Counted from the first letter of the stretch, positions 44,623 to 54,464 are shown. The stretch is DNA of 64,000 bases from Burkholderiaceae bacterium (GCA_023150375.1 JAKLLA010000001.1:372001-436000), one strand, 5' to 3'. Translations and numbers: made by a program. Notes: generated by a model not told the origin, from the letters alone.

Positions 44623-44626
44623 GAAC

Positions 44627-45637
44627 TCACAGCAGCTTCAAGCTCAGCATGTAGGCGCCGGCCGCCACGGCGGCCGAGGCCGGGATCGTGAAGATCCAGG
44701 CCCAGACGATGTTGCCGGCCACGCCCCAGCGCACGGTCGAGGCGTTGCGGGTGGCGCCGACGCCGACGATCGCCCCGGTGATGGTGTGCGTGGTCGAGAC
44801 CGGGATGCCCAGGCCCGTGGCGATGAACAGCGTCATGGCCCCGCCGGTCTCGGCACAGAAGCCGCCCACCGGCTTGAGCTTGGTGATGCGCTGCCCCATC
44901 GTCTTGACGATGCGCCAGCCGCCGAACATCGTGCCCGCGCCGATGGCCAGGTAGCAGGCCCAGATCACCCAGCTCGGTGGCATCTTGTCGCTGGCGGCCA
45001 CATAGCCGGAGGCCACCAGCAGCATCCAGATGATGCCGATGGTCTTCTGCGCATCGTTGCCGCCATGCCCCAGGCTGTACAGGCCGGCCGACACCAGCTG
45101 CAGCCGCCGGAACCATCGATCCACCCTCAACGGGGTCGTGCGGCGGAACAGCCAGGCCACGATCACCATCAGCAGCGAGCCGAGCAGGAAACCCAGTGCC
45201 GGCGACACGAAGATGAAGGCCACGGTCTTCCAGATGCCCTGGCCGACCAGGGCGGTCAGGCCGGCCTTGGCGGTGACCGCGCCGACGATGCCGCCGATCA
45301 GCGCATGCGAGGAGCTCGACGGGATGCCGTACCACCAGGTGATCACGTTCCAGGCAATTGCCCCGATCAGGGCACCGAACACCACGTGGTGGTCGACGAT
45401 GCCCGGCTCGACGATGCCCTTGCCGATCGTGGCCGCCACCTTGAGCTGGAACACCGCAATCGCGACGACGTTGAAGAAGGCGGCGAACAGCACCGCCTGC
45501 TGCGGCTTGAGCACGCCGGTGGACACGACGGTGGCGATCGAGTTCGCCGCGTCGTGAAAGCCGTTCATGAAGTCGAAGGCAATGGCCAGCAGCACCAGCA
45601 GCGCCACCGTCCAGAAACCGACCTGCACCATGTCCAT
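44627..45637 (-). CDS. pit: Inorganic phosphate transporter, PiT family
   Basis: Low-affinity phosphate symporter of 336 residues with about ten helices. The two family signature halves are FDFMNGFHDAANSIATVVSTGVL near the N-terminus and SLGHGGNDAQKTIGI at mid-protein. SSSSHALIGG and STTHTITGAIVG are the paired repeats. It follows a DUF47 gene by 14 bp, the usual orfA-pit pairing. ATG at 45635-45637. Confidence 0.95.
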   Translation of the reverse strand: MDMVQVGFWTVALLVLLAIAFDFMNGFHDAANSIATVVSTGVLKPQQAVLFAAFFNVVAIAVFQLKVAATIGKGIVEPGIVDHHVVFGALIGAIAWNVITWWYGIPSSSSHALIGGIVGAVTAKAGLTALVGQGIWKTVAFIFVSPALGFLLGSLLMVIVAWLFRRTTPLRVDRWFRRLQLVSAGLYSLGHGGNDAQKTIGIIWMLLVASGYVAASDKMPPSWVIWACYLAIGAGTMFGGWRIVKTMGQRITKLKPVGGFCAETGGAMTLFIATGLGIPVSTTHTITGAIVGVGATRNASTVRWGVAGNIVWAWIFTIPASAAVAAGAYMLSLKLL

Positions 45638-45651
45638 GGCGAAGGCCCCGC

Positions 45652-46299
45652 TCAGGAGTTCTCGAGGACGATGCCCTCGATCAGGTTGGCGACATCCTCG
45701 CACTTGTCCGTGATCGACTCGAGCTGCTCGTAGATGGCCTTGAGCTTGATCAGCTCGCGGATGTCGGCCTCCTCGCGGAAGAGTTTGGACATGGCCGAGC
45801 GCATCACGCGGTCGGCATCCGACTCGAGGCTGTCGATCTCGCCACAGGTCTTGACGGTGGCCTCGGCCACCGCATGCTTGGACAGCTGCGACAGCAGCGA
45901 CACCGCATGGGCGACGCGCTCGCAGCACTTCACCGACAGATCGGCCAGACGGTCGACCTCCTCGGTGACATGGCGCACGTCGTACAGCGCCAGGGTCTCG
46001 GAGGTATCCTGCAGCAGGTCGAGGATGTCGTCCATCGCGTTGATCAGCGAGTGGATCTGCTCGCGGTCGATCGGCGTGATGAAGGTCTTGTGCAGCAGAC
46101 GGTTCACCTCGGCGGTGATCTTGTCGGCCGCGTGCTCGGCCCCGTCCACCTCGGCGGCGTACTTCTCGCGCAGGATCGTGTCGCCGTAGTGGCGGATCAG
46201 GGACTGGAAGGCGCGGGAACCCGCGACGATGGCCTGAGCATGGGCGTCGAAAAGCGCGAAGAAGTTGCCTTCGCGCGGCAGCAGCTTGCCGAACAGCAT
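45652..46299 (-). CDS. DUF47 (PhoU-like) phosphate transport accessory protein
   Basis: All-helical protein of 215 residues of the PhoU-like DUF47 family, nearly always paired with a PiT transporter and thought to modulate it. Starts MLFGKLLPREGNFFALFD, as the family does, with the acidic DREQIHSLINAMDDILDLLQD helix visible. First gene of the operon with pit. Confidence 0.93.
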   Translation of the reverse strand: MLFGKLLPREGNFFALFDAHAQAIVAGSRAFQSLIRHYGDTILREKYAAEVDGAEHAADKITAEVNRLLHKTFITPIDREQIHSLINAMDDILDLLQDTSETLALYDVRHVTEEVDRLADLSVKCCERVAHAVSLLSQLSKHAVAEATVKTCGEIDSLESDADRVMRSAMSKLFREEADIRELIKLKAIYEQLESITDKCEDVANLIEGIVLENS

Positions 46300-46360
46300 G
46301 GGGACTCCGGTGAAGCGCGAACCCGCGGCGTTCCCCCGCGCAGCGCCCTGCGCAGCGCCG

Positions 46361-46390
46361 TTGTCACCGGAACGTCATGAATTCGTCACA
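46361..46390. promoter_or_regulatory. PHO-box-like triple repeat upstream of the DUF47-pit operon
   Basis: GTCAC (46363), GTCAT (46374) and GTCAC (46385) recur with an exact 11-bp period, matching PhoB boxes, in which GTCA-containing 7-mers repeat every 11 bp. The site lies about 65-90 bp upstream of the DUF47 start. As direct repeats they read on the opposite strand to the operon, which would suit a negative or position-independent role. Confidence 0.55.
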
Positions 46391-46405
46391 AACGAAGCCG
46401 CGAGT

Positions 46406-47047
46406 TTATCCGCTCGCCCGCCCCGCTCCGCAGCCACCCGCCGCCCACAGCCCGGACGGTTCGTCGACCAGGCGCTCGATGCGCTGCGCCGCGGTGGCGG
46501 CGATCAGTCCGGCCAGCGGCCCCTGCCCCGGCCAGTGCAGACCGGGGGCCAGTTCGTGCAGCGGCTGCAGCACGAAGGCGCGCAGATGGCCGCGGGGATG
46601 CGGCAGCGTCAAGCCGGGCCGCTCGAGACAGAGATCGCCGTACAGCAGCAGGTCCAGGTCGAGGGTGCGGGGCGCATGGAAGTAGGGCCGCTCGCGACCG
46701 TGCCGGGCCTCGATGCCGAGCAGGGCCTGCAGCAGCGCCCAGGGGTCCAGCGAGGTGTCGAGTGCGGCCACGGCGTTCAGGTAGTCCGGCCCGCCCGCGT
46801 CCACCGGTGCGCTGCGATACAGCGAGGAGCGGCCGCGCAGGTGCACGCCCGGCAGCCCGGCCATCGCCTCGCAGGCCGCCTCGAGCGCGGCGCGCGCGTC
46901 GCCCAGGTTGGCCCCCAACCCGATGTAGGCCCGACAGGGCGCCTGCGCAGCGGCTACGCCGGATGCGGCAGCGCAGACCCCGGTCGCCGCCAGGGCCGCG
47001 GCGCCCCCGGCAGCCGGCTGGCCGGGGCGACCGCCCTCAGTCGTCAC
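46406..47047 (-). CDS. folK: 6-hydroxymethyl-7,8-dihydropterin pyrophosphokinase
   Basis: Folate biosynthesis enzyme. The core starts at YIGLGANLGDARAAL and includes LDLDLLLYGD (metal-binding Asp pair) and LPHPRGHLRAFVLQPL. The only usable start found is GTG at 47045-47047, overlapping the pcnB 3' end by 11 bp. This gives 213 residues with an Ala/Gly-rich N-terminal extension of about 40, against about 160 for E. coli FolK. The pairing pcnB-folK is usual. Confidence 0.93.
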   Translation of the reverse strand: MTTEGGRPGQPAAGGAAALAATGVCAAASGVAAAQAPCRAYIGLGANLGDARAALEAACEAMAGLPGVHLRGRSSLYRSAPVDAGGPDYLNAVAALDTSLDPWALLQALLGIEARHGRERPYFHAPRTLDLDLLLYGDLCLERPGLTLPHPRGHLRAFVLQPLHELAPGLHWPGQGPLAGLIAATAAQRIERLVDEPSGLWAAGGCGAGRASG

Positions 47048-48629
47048 CGCCGTCGCCGGCCGGGGCGGGCGCCGTCGCCGCCCCGCTGCCGCCTTCGCCC
47101 GCCGCGGCCCCCGCCGGCTTGCGGCGACGCCGCCGCTTGCGCGGGCCGGCGGCCCCGCTCGCCTCGGCTGCTGCAGTCTCCGGCACGGCCGTGCTGCGGC
47201 GCTGCTGGTCTTCCTGACGGGCCGCCTCGAGCAGGCCGTGGCGATCGGGCGCCGCGGCCGCGGCATAGCGCTCCCACCACTGCACCAGCGCGGGATCGGC
47301 TTCGCCCGCCTCGGCACGCAGGGCGAGGAAGTCGAAGCCGGCGCGAAAGCGCGGCTGCGCCGACAGCGCCTCGGCGCTGGACGGGGTGCGCCGCTCGAAG
47401 CGCGGCTGCATGGTCCAGATCTCGCGCATGTCGGTGGCCAGCTTGCCACGCCCGGAGATGTCGCCGATGCGCGCGTCGAAGACCTGGTCGATGGCCTGCA
47501 GCAGCGCCGGCATGGCCGGCTCGCCCTGCGCACGCAGCCTGTCGCGGCGCTTGACCACGTCGTGCCAGAGCATGCAGGCAAGCATGAAGCTGGGCGCCAC
47601 CGGCCGGCCGTCCTGGACACGGCGATCGGTGTCCGACAGCGCCAGGTGGATGAACTTCTCCCGCCCGTCGTGGCGGTGCGCGTCGTCGAGCACGGCATCC
47701 AGGATCGGGAAGACGCCGCGGTGCAGCCCCTGGCGACGCAGCTCCTCCAGGCTGGCCAGGGCGTGGCCGGTCTGCAGCAGCTTGATCATCTCGTCGAACA
47801 GCCGCGAGGCCGGCACGTTGCCCAGCAGGTCGGCCATGCGCAGGATGGGCGCGCGCGTGGCCGGCTCGATCGCGAAGCCCAGCTTGGCCGCGAAGCGCAC
47901 CACGCGGATGATGCGCACCGGGTCCTCCCGGTAGCGCGTCTCGGGGTCGCCGATCATGCGCAGCAGGCGCTGCTTCGCGTCCTCGATGCCATGGTGGTAG
48001 TCGACCACGATCTCGCGCTTCGGGTCGTAGTACAGCGCGTTGACGGTGAAGTCGCGCCGCGCGGCATCCTCGTCCTGCGGACCCCAGACGTTGTCGCGCA
48101 GCACGCGACCGCTGGCGTCGACCACGTGGCTCTTGCCGGCCAGCTCACCCTTGGAGGTCTTCTCGTTGCCCTCCACCTGCTCGGCCGCACTGGCATCGAG
48201 GTAGGCGCGGAAGGTGGAGACCTCGATCACCTCGTGCTCGCGCCCGCGCCCGTACACCACGTGCACGATGCGGAAGCGCCGGCCGATGATGAAGGCGCGC
48301 CGGAACAGGGCCTTGACCTGCTCGGGCGTGGCGTTGGTGGCGACGTCGAAGTCCTTCGGGCGGTGCCCGAGCAGCAGGTCGCGCACCGCACCGCCGACGA
48401 TGTAGGCCTCGAAGCCGGCGTCCTGCAAGGTGGTGACGACCTTGACGGCACGCTCGTCGAGCAGCCTGGGGTCGATGCCATGCTGCTCGCGCGGCACCTC
48501 GATGCGCTGTCCGACGGCGTGCCGGCCACCCGCGTCCTGGGCGTCGGGACGCCGCAGGCCCAGTCGCCCGGCAATGCGCCCCCCCTGGCTGGCCTTGCCC
48601 AGCAGTTTGTCGATGAAGTTCTTGATCAT
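47037..48629 (-). CDS. pcnB: Poly(A) polymerase I
   Basis: Nucleotidyltransferase of 530 residues that adds 3' poly(A) to RNA and promotes decay. The catalytic motif is YIVGGAVRDLLLGHRPKDFDVATNA (shown in parts: GGAVRD, then DFDVA, about residues 75-95), followed by RRDFTVNALYY and the RNA-binding RIIRVVRFAAKLGF. The C-terminus has a very basic stretch (RKRRRRRK) and an Ala/Gly/Asp tail that probably binds RNA. ATG at 48627-48629. Confidence 0.95.
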   Translation of the reverse strand: MIKNFIDKLLGKASQGGRIAGRLGLRRPDAQDAGGRHAVGQRIEVPREQHGIDPRLLDERAVKVVTTLQDAGFEAYIVGGAVRDLLLGHRPKDFDVATNATPEQVKALFRRAFIIGRRFRIVHVVYGRGREHEVIEVSTFRAYLDASAAEQVEGNEKTSKGELAGKSHVVDASGRVLRDNVWGPQDEDAARRDFTVNALYYDPKREIVVDYHHGIEDAKQRLLRMIGDPETRYREDPVRIIRVVRFAAKLGFAIEPATRAPILRMADLLGNVPASRLFDEMIKLLQTGHALASLEELRRQGLHRGVFPILDAVLDDAHRHDGREKFIHLALSDTDRRVQDGRPVAPSFMLACMLWHDVVKRRDRLRAQGEPAMPALLQAIDQVFDARIGDISGRGKLATDMREIWTMQPRFERRTPSSAEALSAQPRFRAGFDFLALRAEAGEADPALVQWWERYAAAAAPDRHGLLEAARQEDQQRRSTAVPETAAAEASGAAGPRKRRRRRKPAGAAAGEGGSGAATAPAPAGDGGDD

Positions 48630-48633
48630 TGAA

Positions 48634-49335
48634 TCAGTCGAAGAGCCGCAGTATGCGCCAGCCGCGCTCGAGGGCGATGGCTTCGAGCGGCGGGCTCGGG
48701 TTGGTCGCGACCGGCTGGGTGGCCAGCTCCAGCAGCGGCAGGTCGTTGATCGAGTCGCTGTACACGACGATCTCGGCGAAGTCGGCACGCCGGCGCCCGA
48801 GAGTGGCCAGCCAGTCGTCGACGCGCTGCACCTTGCCCTCGCGGAAGGTCGGGGTGCCGCGGATGCGGCCGCTCCAGGCGCCGGTGGCCTCGCGCTCGAG
48901 CTGCACCGCCAGCAGGTGCTCCACGCCGAAGGCCGCCGCGATCGGCGCCGTGACGAATTCGTTCGTGGCGGTGACGATGGCCACCAGATCGCCGGCCGCC
49001 TGATGCTCGCGCACCAGCGCCTGGGCCGATGCCCGCATCTGCGGCTGCATCACCTCGCACATGAAGCGTTCGCGCTCGGCCTCGGCCTCGGTGACCGGCC
49101 GGCTGCGCCACACCGAGGTGGCGAATTCGACGTAGGCCGGCAGGTCCAGCGTGCCGGCCAGGTAGTCGGCGTAGAAGTCGTCGTTGCGCGCGCGGAAGGT
49201 CTGGGCGTCGGCCCAGCCGATGTCGACCATGAAGCTGCCGAAGGCATGGTCGGAGTCGATCGGGATCAGCGTGCCGTCCAGGTCGAACAGGCACAGTCGG
49301 GGTCCGGCATCGGCCGGTGGAGGCTGGGAGGTCAT
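48634..49335 (-). CDS. HAD-family phosphatase (SerB-like, HAD-IB)
   Basis: Protein of 233 residues. The nucleophile motif is LFDLDGTL, followed by a conserved Thr segment (IVTATNEFV) and the acidic motif YSDSINDLPLLE. It belongs to the HAD-IB subclass related to phosphoserine phosphatase; its true substrate is unknown. Its ATG overlaps the hda stop (ATGA), so it is coupled to hda. ATG at 49333-49335. Confidence 0.88.
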   Translation of the reverse strand: MTSQPPPADAGPRLCLFDLDGTLIPIDSDHAFGSFMVDIGWADAQTFRARNDDFYADYLAGTLDLPAYVEFATSVWRSRPVTEAEAERERFMCEVMQPQMRASAQALVREHQAAGDLVAIVTATNEFVTAPIAAAFGVEHLLAVQLEREATGAWSGRIRGTPTFREGKVQRVDDWLATLGRRRADFAEIVVYSDSINDLPLLELATQPVATNPSPPLEAIALERGWRILRLFD

Positions 49336-50054
49336 GTCGTCTCGTCGTCGGACAGCACCTGCCGCACCAGCGGCAGGGTGATGGCACGCTGCGCGACCAG
49401 GGCCTGGTGGTCCAGACGGTCGAGCAGTCTCATCAGGTGGCCCATGTCGCGGGCGCTGCGGCGCAGCAGGTAGTCGAGCACCTCGTCGCCCAGCAGGACG
49501 CCGCGGCGGTCGCCCTCGCGGCGCAGCAGGGCACGCACCTGCGCCTCGGTGGGCGGATCGATCTGGTAGACCAGTCCCCAGCCCAGCCGGGTGCGCAGGT
49601 CGTCGCGCAGCGGCAGGTCCACCGGCGGCAGCCGCCCGGCGGCGATCACCGGGATGCCGCAGGCGCTGGCCTGCACGAACAGGCTGAAGGCGGCCTGCTG
49701 GCGCGCAGCGTCGTAGCGATCGCAATCGTCCAGCAGCAGCAGGCGAACGGTCTCGTCGAATTCCCAGGGCAGTCCGGTGCCCAGGTCGAAGGCGGCCACC
49801 TTGTCGCCCTCGGCCTGGACCAGCCCGGCCGCCGCACGCAGCAGGTGCGACTTGCCGCAGCCCGCCGGGCCCCAGAGGTACAGCGGCGCTGCGGCGCTCG
49901 GCGTGGTCAGGGCCTCGCACAGCTGCGGCCACTGCGCGTTGCTGCCGGGCAGGAAGTTGTCGAGCCGCCACACGGGCGCGGGCCCGAGGGCCAGCGGCAC
50001 CTGGCGCATCGGCATCGGCAGGGGCGGCGCATCGAAGCGGTCGAGGTCAGCCAT
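49332..50054 (-). CDS. hda: DnaA regulatory inactivator Hda
   Basis: AAA+ protein of 240 residues homologous to DnaA domain III. With the beta clamp it stimulates ATP hydrolysis by DnaA. The N-terminal clamp-binding part lies near MRQVPLALGP, Walker A is GPAGCGKSH, Walker B is LLLLDDCD, and the sensor 2 region is RSARDMGHLMRLLDRLD. GGAGGG lies 8 bp before the ATG at 50052-50054; a shorter start at MRQVPLALG is possible. Confidence 0.92.
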   Translation of the reverse strand: MADLDRFDAPPLPMPMRQVPLALGPAPVWRLDNFLPGSNAQWPQLCEALTTPSAAAPLYLWGPAGCGKSHLLRAAAGLVQAEGDKVAAFDLGTGLPWEFDETVRLLLLDDCDRYDAARQQAAFSLFVQASACGIPVIAAGRLPPVDLPLRDDLRTRLGWGLVYQIDPPTEAQVRALLRREGDRRGVLLGDEVLDYLLRRSARDMGHLMRLLDRLDHQALVAQRAITLPLVRQVLSDDETT

Positions 50055-50200
50055 GCCGCAGCCCTCCCGGCCCTGCGTGGGCGCCGGCTCCGACACGCCA
50101 GGACGCGAGCTGCCTGCGCCCGCACCCGCCAGGCATCCGCGCACTGGCCGGCCCGCCCCCCCGAAGAGGCTGCCCCCAGAGCGCCGTGAACGCAAACACG

Positions 50201-51274
50201 TCAGCCCGCGGTGCCATACAGGGGGCTCGACAGGTAGGCGCTGCGCAGGCGCCGCAGGGCCACGAGGGCGAGGGCGCCTGCCGGCAGGGCCAGCAGCACG
50301 CCGACGAAGCCGAACAGGTGACCGCAGGCCAGCAGCGCGAAGATCACCGCGATCGGGTGCAGCCCGATGCGCTCGCCGACCAGCCGCGGCGTGAGCACGA
50401 AGCTCTCGAGCAACTGGCCCAGGCCGTAGATCAGCGCCACGGACAGCACGCCGTACCAGCTGGCGAACTGCAGCACGCCCGACAGCAGGGCCAGCACCAG
50501 CCCGAGCCCGAAGCCCAGGTAGGGGACGAACACCGCCAGCCCCGTGAACACACCCACCGGCAGCGCCAGATCGAAGCCGGCCAGCGCCAGCGCCAGCGTG
50601 TAGTAGGCCGCCAGCAGCAGCATCAGCCAGAGCTGCCCGCGCAGGTACTGGCCCAGCAGCGTATCGCACTCGGCCAGGTACCCCTGCACGGCCGCGGCAT
50701 GACGCGGCGGCACGAAGGCCTGGACCCGGGTCACCAGCTGGGGCCAGTCGGCCAGCAGGTAGAACAACACCACCGGCAGCAACACCGCATTGCCCACGAT
50801 GGCCAGCACGAAGCTGCCGCCGATGCGCGCCGAGCTCAGCGCGGCGGCGAGCCAGTCTTCCAGATTGGCGCTGAGGTACTTGACGACGAAGGCCTTGATG
50901 CTGGCCACATCCAGCGCCACCGTGATGCCATAGGACGCCAGCCAGGGCGCCAGGCGGTCGTTGATGCGCGCAGCCAGCACGGGAATCTGCTCGCGCAGCA
51001 GCGGCAGTTCGCGCGAGAGGATGGGCACGATCAGCAGCAGCACCCCCAGCGCAGCGGCCACCGCGGCCAGCTCGACCAGCGTGACCGCCAGCAGGCGCGG
51101 CAGCGGTCCGCGCGGACGGGCCAGGCGTTCGACGGCCGGGTGCAGCGCGTAGGCCAGCACCGCCGCGGCCAGGAAGGGCATCAGCACCGGCGCCAGCAGC
51201 CAGACCAGGGCCAGCAGCGCGAGGGCCACGGCCAGCCAGGCCAGCCCGAGGCGTTGGGCAGGCGTCAGGGTCAT
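50201..51274 (-). CDS. AI-2E/PerM-family membrane transporter
   Basis: Protein of 357 residues with about eight helices, the family size. The C-terminal signature GFLAVFVPYLGFGLGLVLALLSG is visible in part, as is the re-entrant segment LVGERIGLHPIAVIFALLACGHLFGF (quoted in pieces: VGERIGLHPIAV). Substrate unknown; family members export autoinducer-2 or act as antiporters. Start ATG at 51272-51274. Often adjacent to hda in this order. Confidence 0.9.
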   Translation of the reverse strand: MTLTPAQRLGLAWLAVALALLALVWLLAPVLMPFLAAAVLAYALHPAVERLARPRGPLPRLLAVTLVELAAVAAALGVLLLIVPILSRELPLLREQIPVLAARINDRLAPWLASYGITVALDVASIKAFVVKYLSANLEDWLAAALSSARIGGSFVLAIVGNAVLLPVVLFYLLADWPQLVTRVQAFVPPRHAAAVQGYLAECDTLLGQYLRGQLWLMLLLAAYYTLALALAGFDLALPVGVFTGLAVFVPYLGFGLGLVLALLSGVLQFASWYGVLSVALIYGLGQLLESFVLTPRLVGERIGLHPIAVIFALLACGHLFGFVGVLLALPAGALALVALRRLRSAYLSSPLYGTAG

Positions 51275-51412
51275 GCGGGGCAGTCGGCGCGATCGGACAT
51301 CGGCAAGCGTCGGTTGGGCAGGTCCCGCGGCAGCCGGCGCGGGCACAGCGCCGCCGCGACAGGGAGGCGGGCCTGCATTCTAGGAAACGCGGTGCAGCGA
51401 CATCGGTGCGGC

Positions 51413-52285
51413 TCAGTGCCAGCGCGGCGGGCCCGCGTCCAGCAGGGCCTCCAGGCGGGCCGTGATGCGCCCCCGGTCGCTGGCCTGGGGCACGCGGCGC
51501 AGGTACTCGCGCAGGTCCGCGATGGCCGCTTCGGTCTGCCCGAGCTGCGCCAGCGTCTCGCCGCGATCGCGCCGCCAGTCCCACTCCTCGGGCTGCAGCA
51601 GCACCAGCCGCTGCTGCACCTGCAGCAGGCGAGGCAGGTCGCCCTCGTGCCGGTGGATCGACGCCAGGTTGCGCAGCATGCGCGCCACGATCTCGCGCGG
51701 CGGTGCCGGTTTCAGGAACAGCGCCAGCGGGTCGCCCACGCGGCCGGCAGCCTCGAAGCCCAGGCCCTCGCCCGCATCCAGGTAAGGCTCGAGCCGCTCC
51801 TCGAGTTCGCCGCGCGACAGCGACTGGCCGGTCAGCGGATCGACCACGGCATCCCCCAGCGGCAGGCTGAGCTTGACCAGGAAATGCCCGGGAAAGGACA
51901 GCCCCTGCGCCTTCAGCCCCACCTGCGCGGCCAGCTCCAGGTAGATCACCGCCAGGCTGATCGGAATGCCCCGGCGCGTGGCCAGCACCTCGTGCACATG
52001 ACTGTTGGCCGGGTTGTAGAAGTCGTTGACATTGCCGGCGAAGCCCAGCTCCTGGAAAAAGTAGCGGTGCAGCGCGCGCAGCCGCTGCAGCGCGCTGGCG
52101 TCCTGCGGCAGCCGGGCCTTCAGCCGCGCCGCCAGGCGGTCCAGATCGGCCAGCACGCCCTGCGTATCGAGCCCGGGATCGTCGGCCTGGGCCACCGCGA
52201 TGGCCGCCTCGGTCAGGGACAGGCTGTCGTCCTCGGCGACGAGGGCGGCGAAGTAGTCCAGGGGCGTCGGCGCGGTCCAGTCCAT
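51413..52285 (-). CDS. SirB1-type transglutaminase-like/TPR protein
   Basis: Protein of 290 residues. The N-terminal two thirds match the SirB1 transglutaminase-like domain (LGFAGNVNDFYNPANSHVHEVL and RRGIPISLAVIYLELA). The C-terminal third has a tetratricopeptide-like pattern (MLRNLASIHRHEGDLPRLLQ). Such proteins are conserved but of unknown biochemical function. It is 37 bp downstream of murJ on the same strand. Confidence 0.88.
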   Translation of the reverse strand: MDWTAPTPLDYFAALVAEDDSLSLTEAAIAVAQADDPGLDTQGVLADLDRLAARLKARLPQDASALQRLRALHRYFFQELGFAGNVNDFYNPANSHVHEVLATRRGIPISLAVIYLELAAQVGLKAQGLSFPGHFLVKLSLPLGDAVVDPLTGQSLSRGELEERLEPYLDAGEGLGFEAAGRVGDPLALFLKPAPPREIVARMLRNLASIHRHEGDLPRLLQVQQRLVLLQPEEWDWRRDRGETLAQLGQTEAAIADLREYLRRVPQASDRGRITARLEALLDAGPPRWH

Positions 52286-52322
52286 GCGAAGAGTGTATCG
52301 GCTGGCACGGCCTGCCGTGGCC

Positions 52323-53885
52323 TCACCCCTTGCGCAGGAACTGCCGCAGCGGCAGCCCCAGCGCCAGCAGCACCGCGAAGTAGGCCAGCGCCGATGCCGC
52401 CAGCACCGCGCTCAGCCAGCCCACCCGCAGCAGGGGCGCGGCACGCAGGCCGATCCAGTCGATGCCCTGCGCGGCCCAGGCCATGCCGGCACCCATGACC
52501 GCGCAGGCCAGCGCGATGCGCACGCCGAAGCCCAGCCAGCCCGGTGCCGGCCGGTAGCTGCCCCGCCGCCGCAGGCCCACGAGCAGCCACAGCGCGTTCA
52601 CGCAGGCCGCCAGGCCGATCGACAGCGCCAGGCCGGCGTGGCCGAGCGCGGGCACGAAGGCCAGGTTCAGCAGCTGAGTCAGCACCAGCACCACCACGGA
52701 GATCTTCACCGGCGTGCGGATGTCCTGCCGCGCATAGAAACCCGGCGCCAGCACCTTGACCGCCACCAGGCCGAGCAGCCCGGCGCCGTAGCCGCGCAGC
52801 GCCAGCACGGTCTGCGCCACATCGTGCGCGCCGATGCGGCCGTAGTGGTACAGCACCGCGATCAGCGGCTCGGGAAAGACCAGCAGCGCCACCGCGCAGG
52901 GCGCCGACAGCAGCAGCACCAGGCGCAGCCCCCAGTCGAGCAGGCCGGAGTACTGCTCCTCCTGCCCCGCGGCCTGCGCCGCCGACAGCTGGGGCGTCAG
53001 CACCACCCCCAGCGCCACGCCCAGCAGGGCAGTCGGGAACTCCATCAGCCGGTCGGCATAGGTCAGCCAGGACACCGAGCCCGCCGGCAGGTGCGAGGCG
53101 ATCTGCGTGTTGATCAGCAGCGACAGCTGCGCCACCGAGACGCCCAGCAGGGCAGGCGCCATCTGGCGCAGGATGCGGCGCACGCCCGGATGCGCCCAGG
53201 CGCGGCTGAGCGCGCCCAGGCCGATCGACAGACGGGGCATGACCCCGGCCCGGCGCAGCGCCGGCACCTGCACGGCCAGCTGGACCAGCCCGCCGGCCAT
53301 GACCCCCAGGGCCAGCGCGTAGATCGGCGGCCAGCCCCAGGCCTCCAGGCGCGGCGCCAGCCACCAGGCGGCCGCGATGACCGAGAGGTTCAGCAGCACC
53401 GGCGTGGCCGCCGGCACCGCGAAGCGCTTCCAGGTATTGAGGATGCCCGCCGACAGTGCCACCAGCGACATGCAGCCGATGTAGGGGAACATCCAGCGCG
53501 TCATCACCACTGCGGCGTCGTGCGCCTCGGGGCCGAAACCTGCCGCCATCAGCCAGACCAGCACCGGCGCGGCCAGCACCCCGGTGGCGCTGGTCAGCAG
53601 CAGCACCCACAGCAGCACCGTGGTGACCGCGTCGATCAGCCGCTGCGTGACCTCGTCCCCCTCGGTGGCCCGGCTGGCCGCCAGGATGGGCACGAAGGCC
53701 TGCGAGAAGGCACCCTCGGCAAACAGGCGGCGCAGCAGGTTCGGGATGCGGAAGGCCACCTGGTAGGCGTCGCTCAGCGCGGTGGCGCCGAAGGTGGCCG
53801 CAATGAGCTGCTCGCGCACCAGGCCGGTGACGCGCGACGCCAGCGTGAGCAGGGAAACGACGGAAGCGGCGCGCAGCAGGTTCAT
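52323..53885 (-). CDS. murJ: Lipid II flippase MurJ (MviN)
   Basis: Membrane protein of 520 residues with 14 predicted helices. It flips lipid II to the periplasmic face for peptidoglycan synthesis. Typical features are [18 protein letters not shown] at the N-terminus, [28 protein letters not shown] (quoted in parts: [15 protein letters not shown]), and the central [20 protein letters not shown]. It is convergent in neither direction and divergent from rpsT, as is usual in Burkholderiales. Confidence 0.96.
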   Translation of the reverse strand: MNLLRAASVVSLLTLASRVTGLVREQLIAATFGATALSDAYQVAFRIPNLLRRLFAEGAFSQAFVPILAASRATEGDEVTQRLIDAVTTVLLWVLLLTSATGVLAAPVLVWLMAAGFGPEAHDAAVVMTRWMFPYIGCMSLVALSAGILNTWKRFAVPAATPVLLNLSVIAAAWWLAPRLEAWGWPPIYALALGVMAGGLVQLAVQVPALRRAGVMPRLSIGLGALSRAWAHPGVRRILRQMAPALLGVSVAQLSLLINTQIASHLPAGSVSWLTYADRLMEFPTALLGVALGVVLTPQLSAAQAAGQEEQYSGLLDWGLRLVLLLSAPCAVALLVFPEPLIAVLYHYGRIGAHDVAQTVLALRGYGAGLLGLVAVKVLAPGFYARQDIRTPVKISVVVLVLTQLLNLAFVPALGHAGLALSIGLAACVNALWLLVGLRRRGSYRPAPGWLGFGVRIALACAVMGAGMAWAAQGIDWIGLRAAPLLRVGWLSAVLAASALAYFAVLLALGLPLRQFLRKG

Positions 53886-54027
53886 GCGAAGGCAGACAGG
53901 ACAGCGGCCGCCTCGGGGCGGCCGCGGGCAGGCCCGCTGTCGGGCCGATGCGCGATTATCGACCGCGGCCGACCGACCGGAAGCGCTGGTGCGCGCATCG
54001 ACTGCACAACGCAGCCCGGAAGCGTGG

Positions 54028-54033
54028 TAGACT
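54028..54033 (+). promoter_or_regulatory. Candidate extended -10 of rpsT
   Basis: TAGACT preceded by TGG lies 31 bp upstream of the rpsT start in the murJ-rpsT divergent gap. No consensus -35 is visible, so it may be an extended -10 promoter. Confidence 0.4.
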
Positions 54034-54064
54034 CGCCGGCTTTCCACCCGGACCTCGCACACAC

Positions 54065-54370
54065 ATGGCCACCGCTTCCAAAGCCAAGAAGAAGACGGTT
54101 CGCATTGCCTCTGGTCGCAAGCGTGCCCGTCAAGACGTCAAGCTCAACGCCGCCAACACGGCGCTGCGCTCGAAGTTCCGCACCGCCGTCAAGAGCGTGC
54201 TGAAGGCCGTCGCCACCGGCGACAAGGCCAAGGCCGGCGATACCTTCAAGTCTGCCCAGTGCGTGATCGACTCGATCGCCGACAAGGGCATCTTCCACAA
54301 GAACAAGGCCGCCCGCCTGAAGAGCCGCCTGTCGGCCAAGGTGAAGGCGCTGGCTGCCCCGGCCGCCTGA
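54065..54370 (+). CDS. rpsT: Ribosomal protein S20
   Basis: Basic protein of 101 residues, slightly longer than E. coli S20 (87), with the conserved [20 protein letters not shown] and [17 protein letters not shown] segments. It is a primary 16S rRNA binder. ATG at 54065. Single-gene unit ended by a perfect terminator. Confidence 0.97.
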   Translation: MATASKAKKKTVRIASGRKRARQDVKLNAANTALRSKFRTAVKSVLKAVATGDKAKAGDTFKSAQCVIDSIADKGIFHKNKAARLKSRLSAKVKALAAPAA

Positions 54371-54395
54371 CACGCCGGTTCCCGGGTGGCGATCG

Positions 54396-54421
54396 AAAAG
54401 GCCCGCACTGCGGGCCTTTTT
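54396..54421 (+). terminator. Rho-independent terminator of rpsT
   Basis: AAAAGGCCCGC pairs perfectly with GCGGGCCTTTT around ACT, ending in five T residues. It begins 25 bp after the rpsT stop. The symmetrical A-tract means it could also stop transcripts from the right. Confidence 0.95.
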
Positions 54422-54464
54422 CATGCCCGGCTGCCGGGGCGGCTGCCGAGCCACCCCGGCAGCG

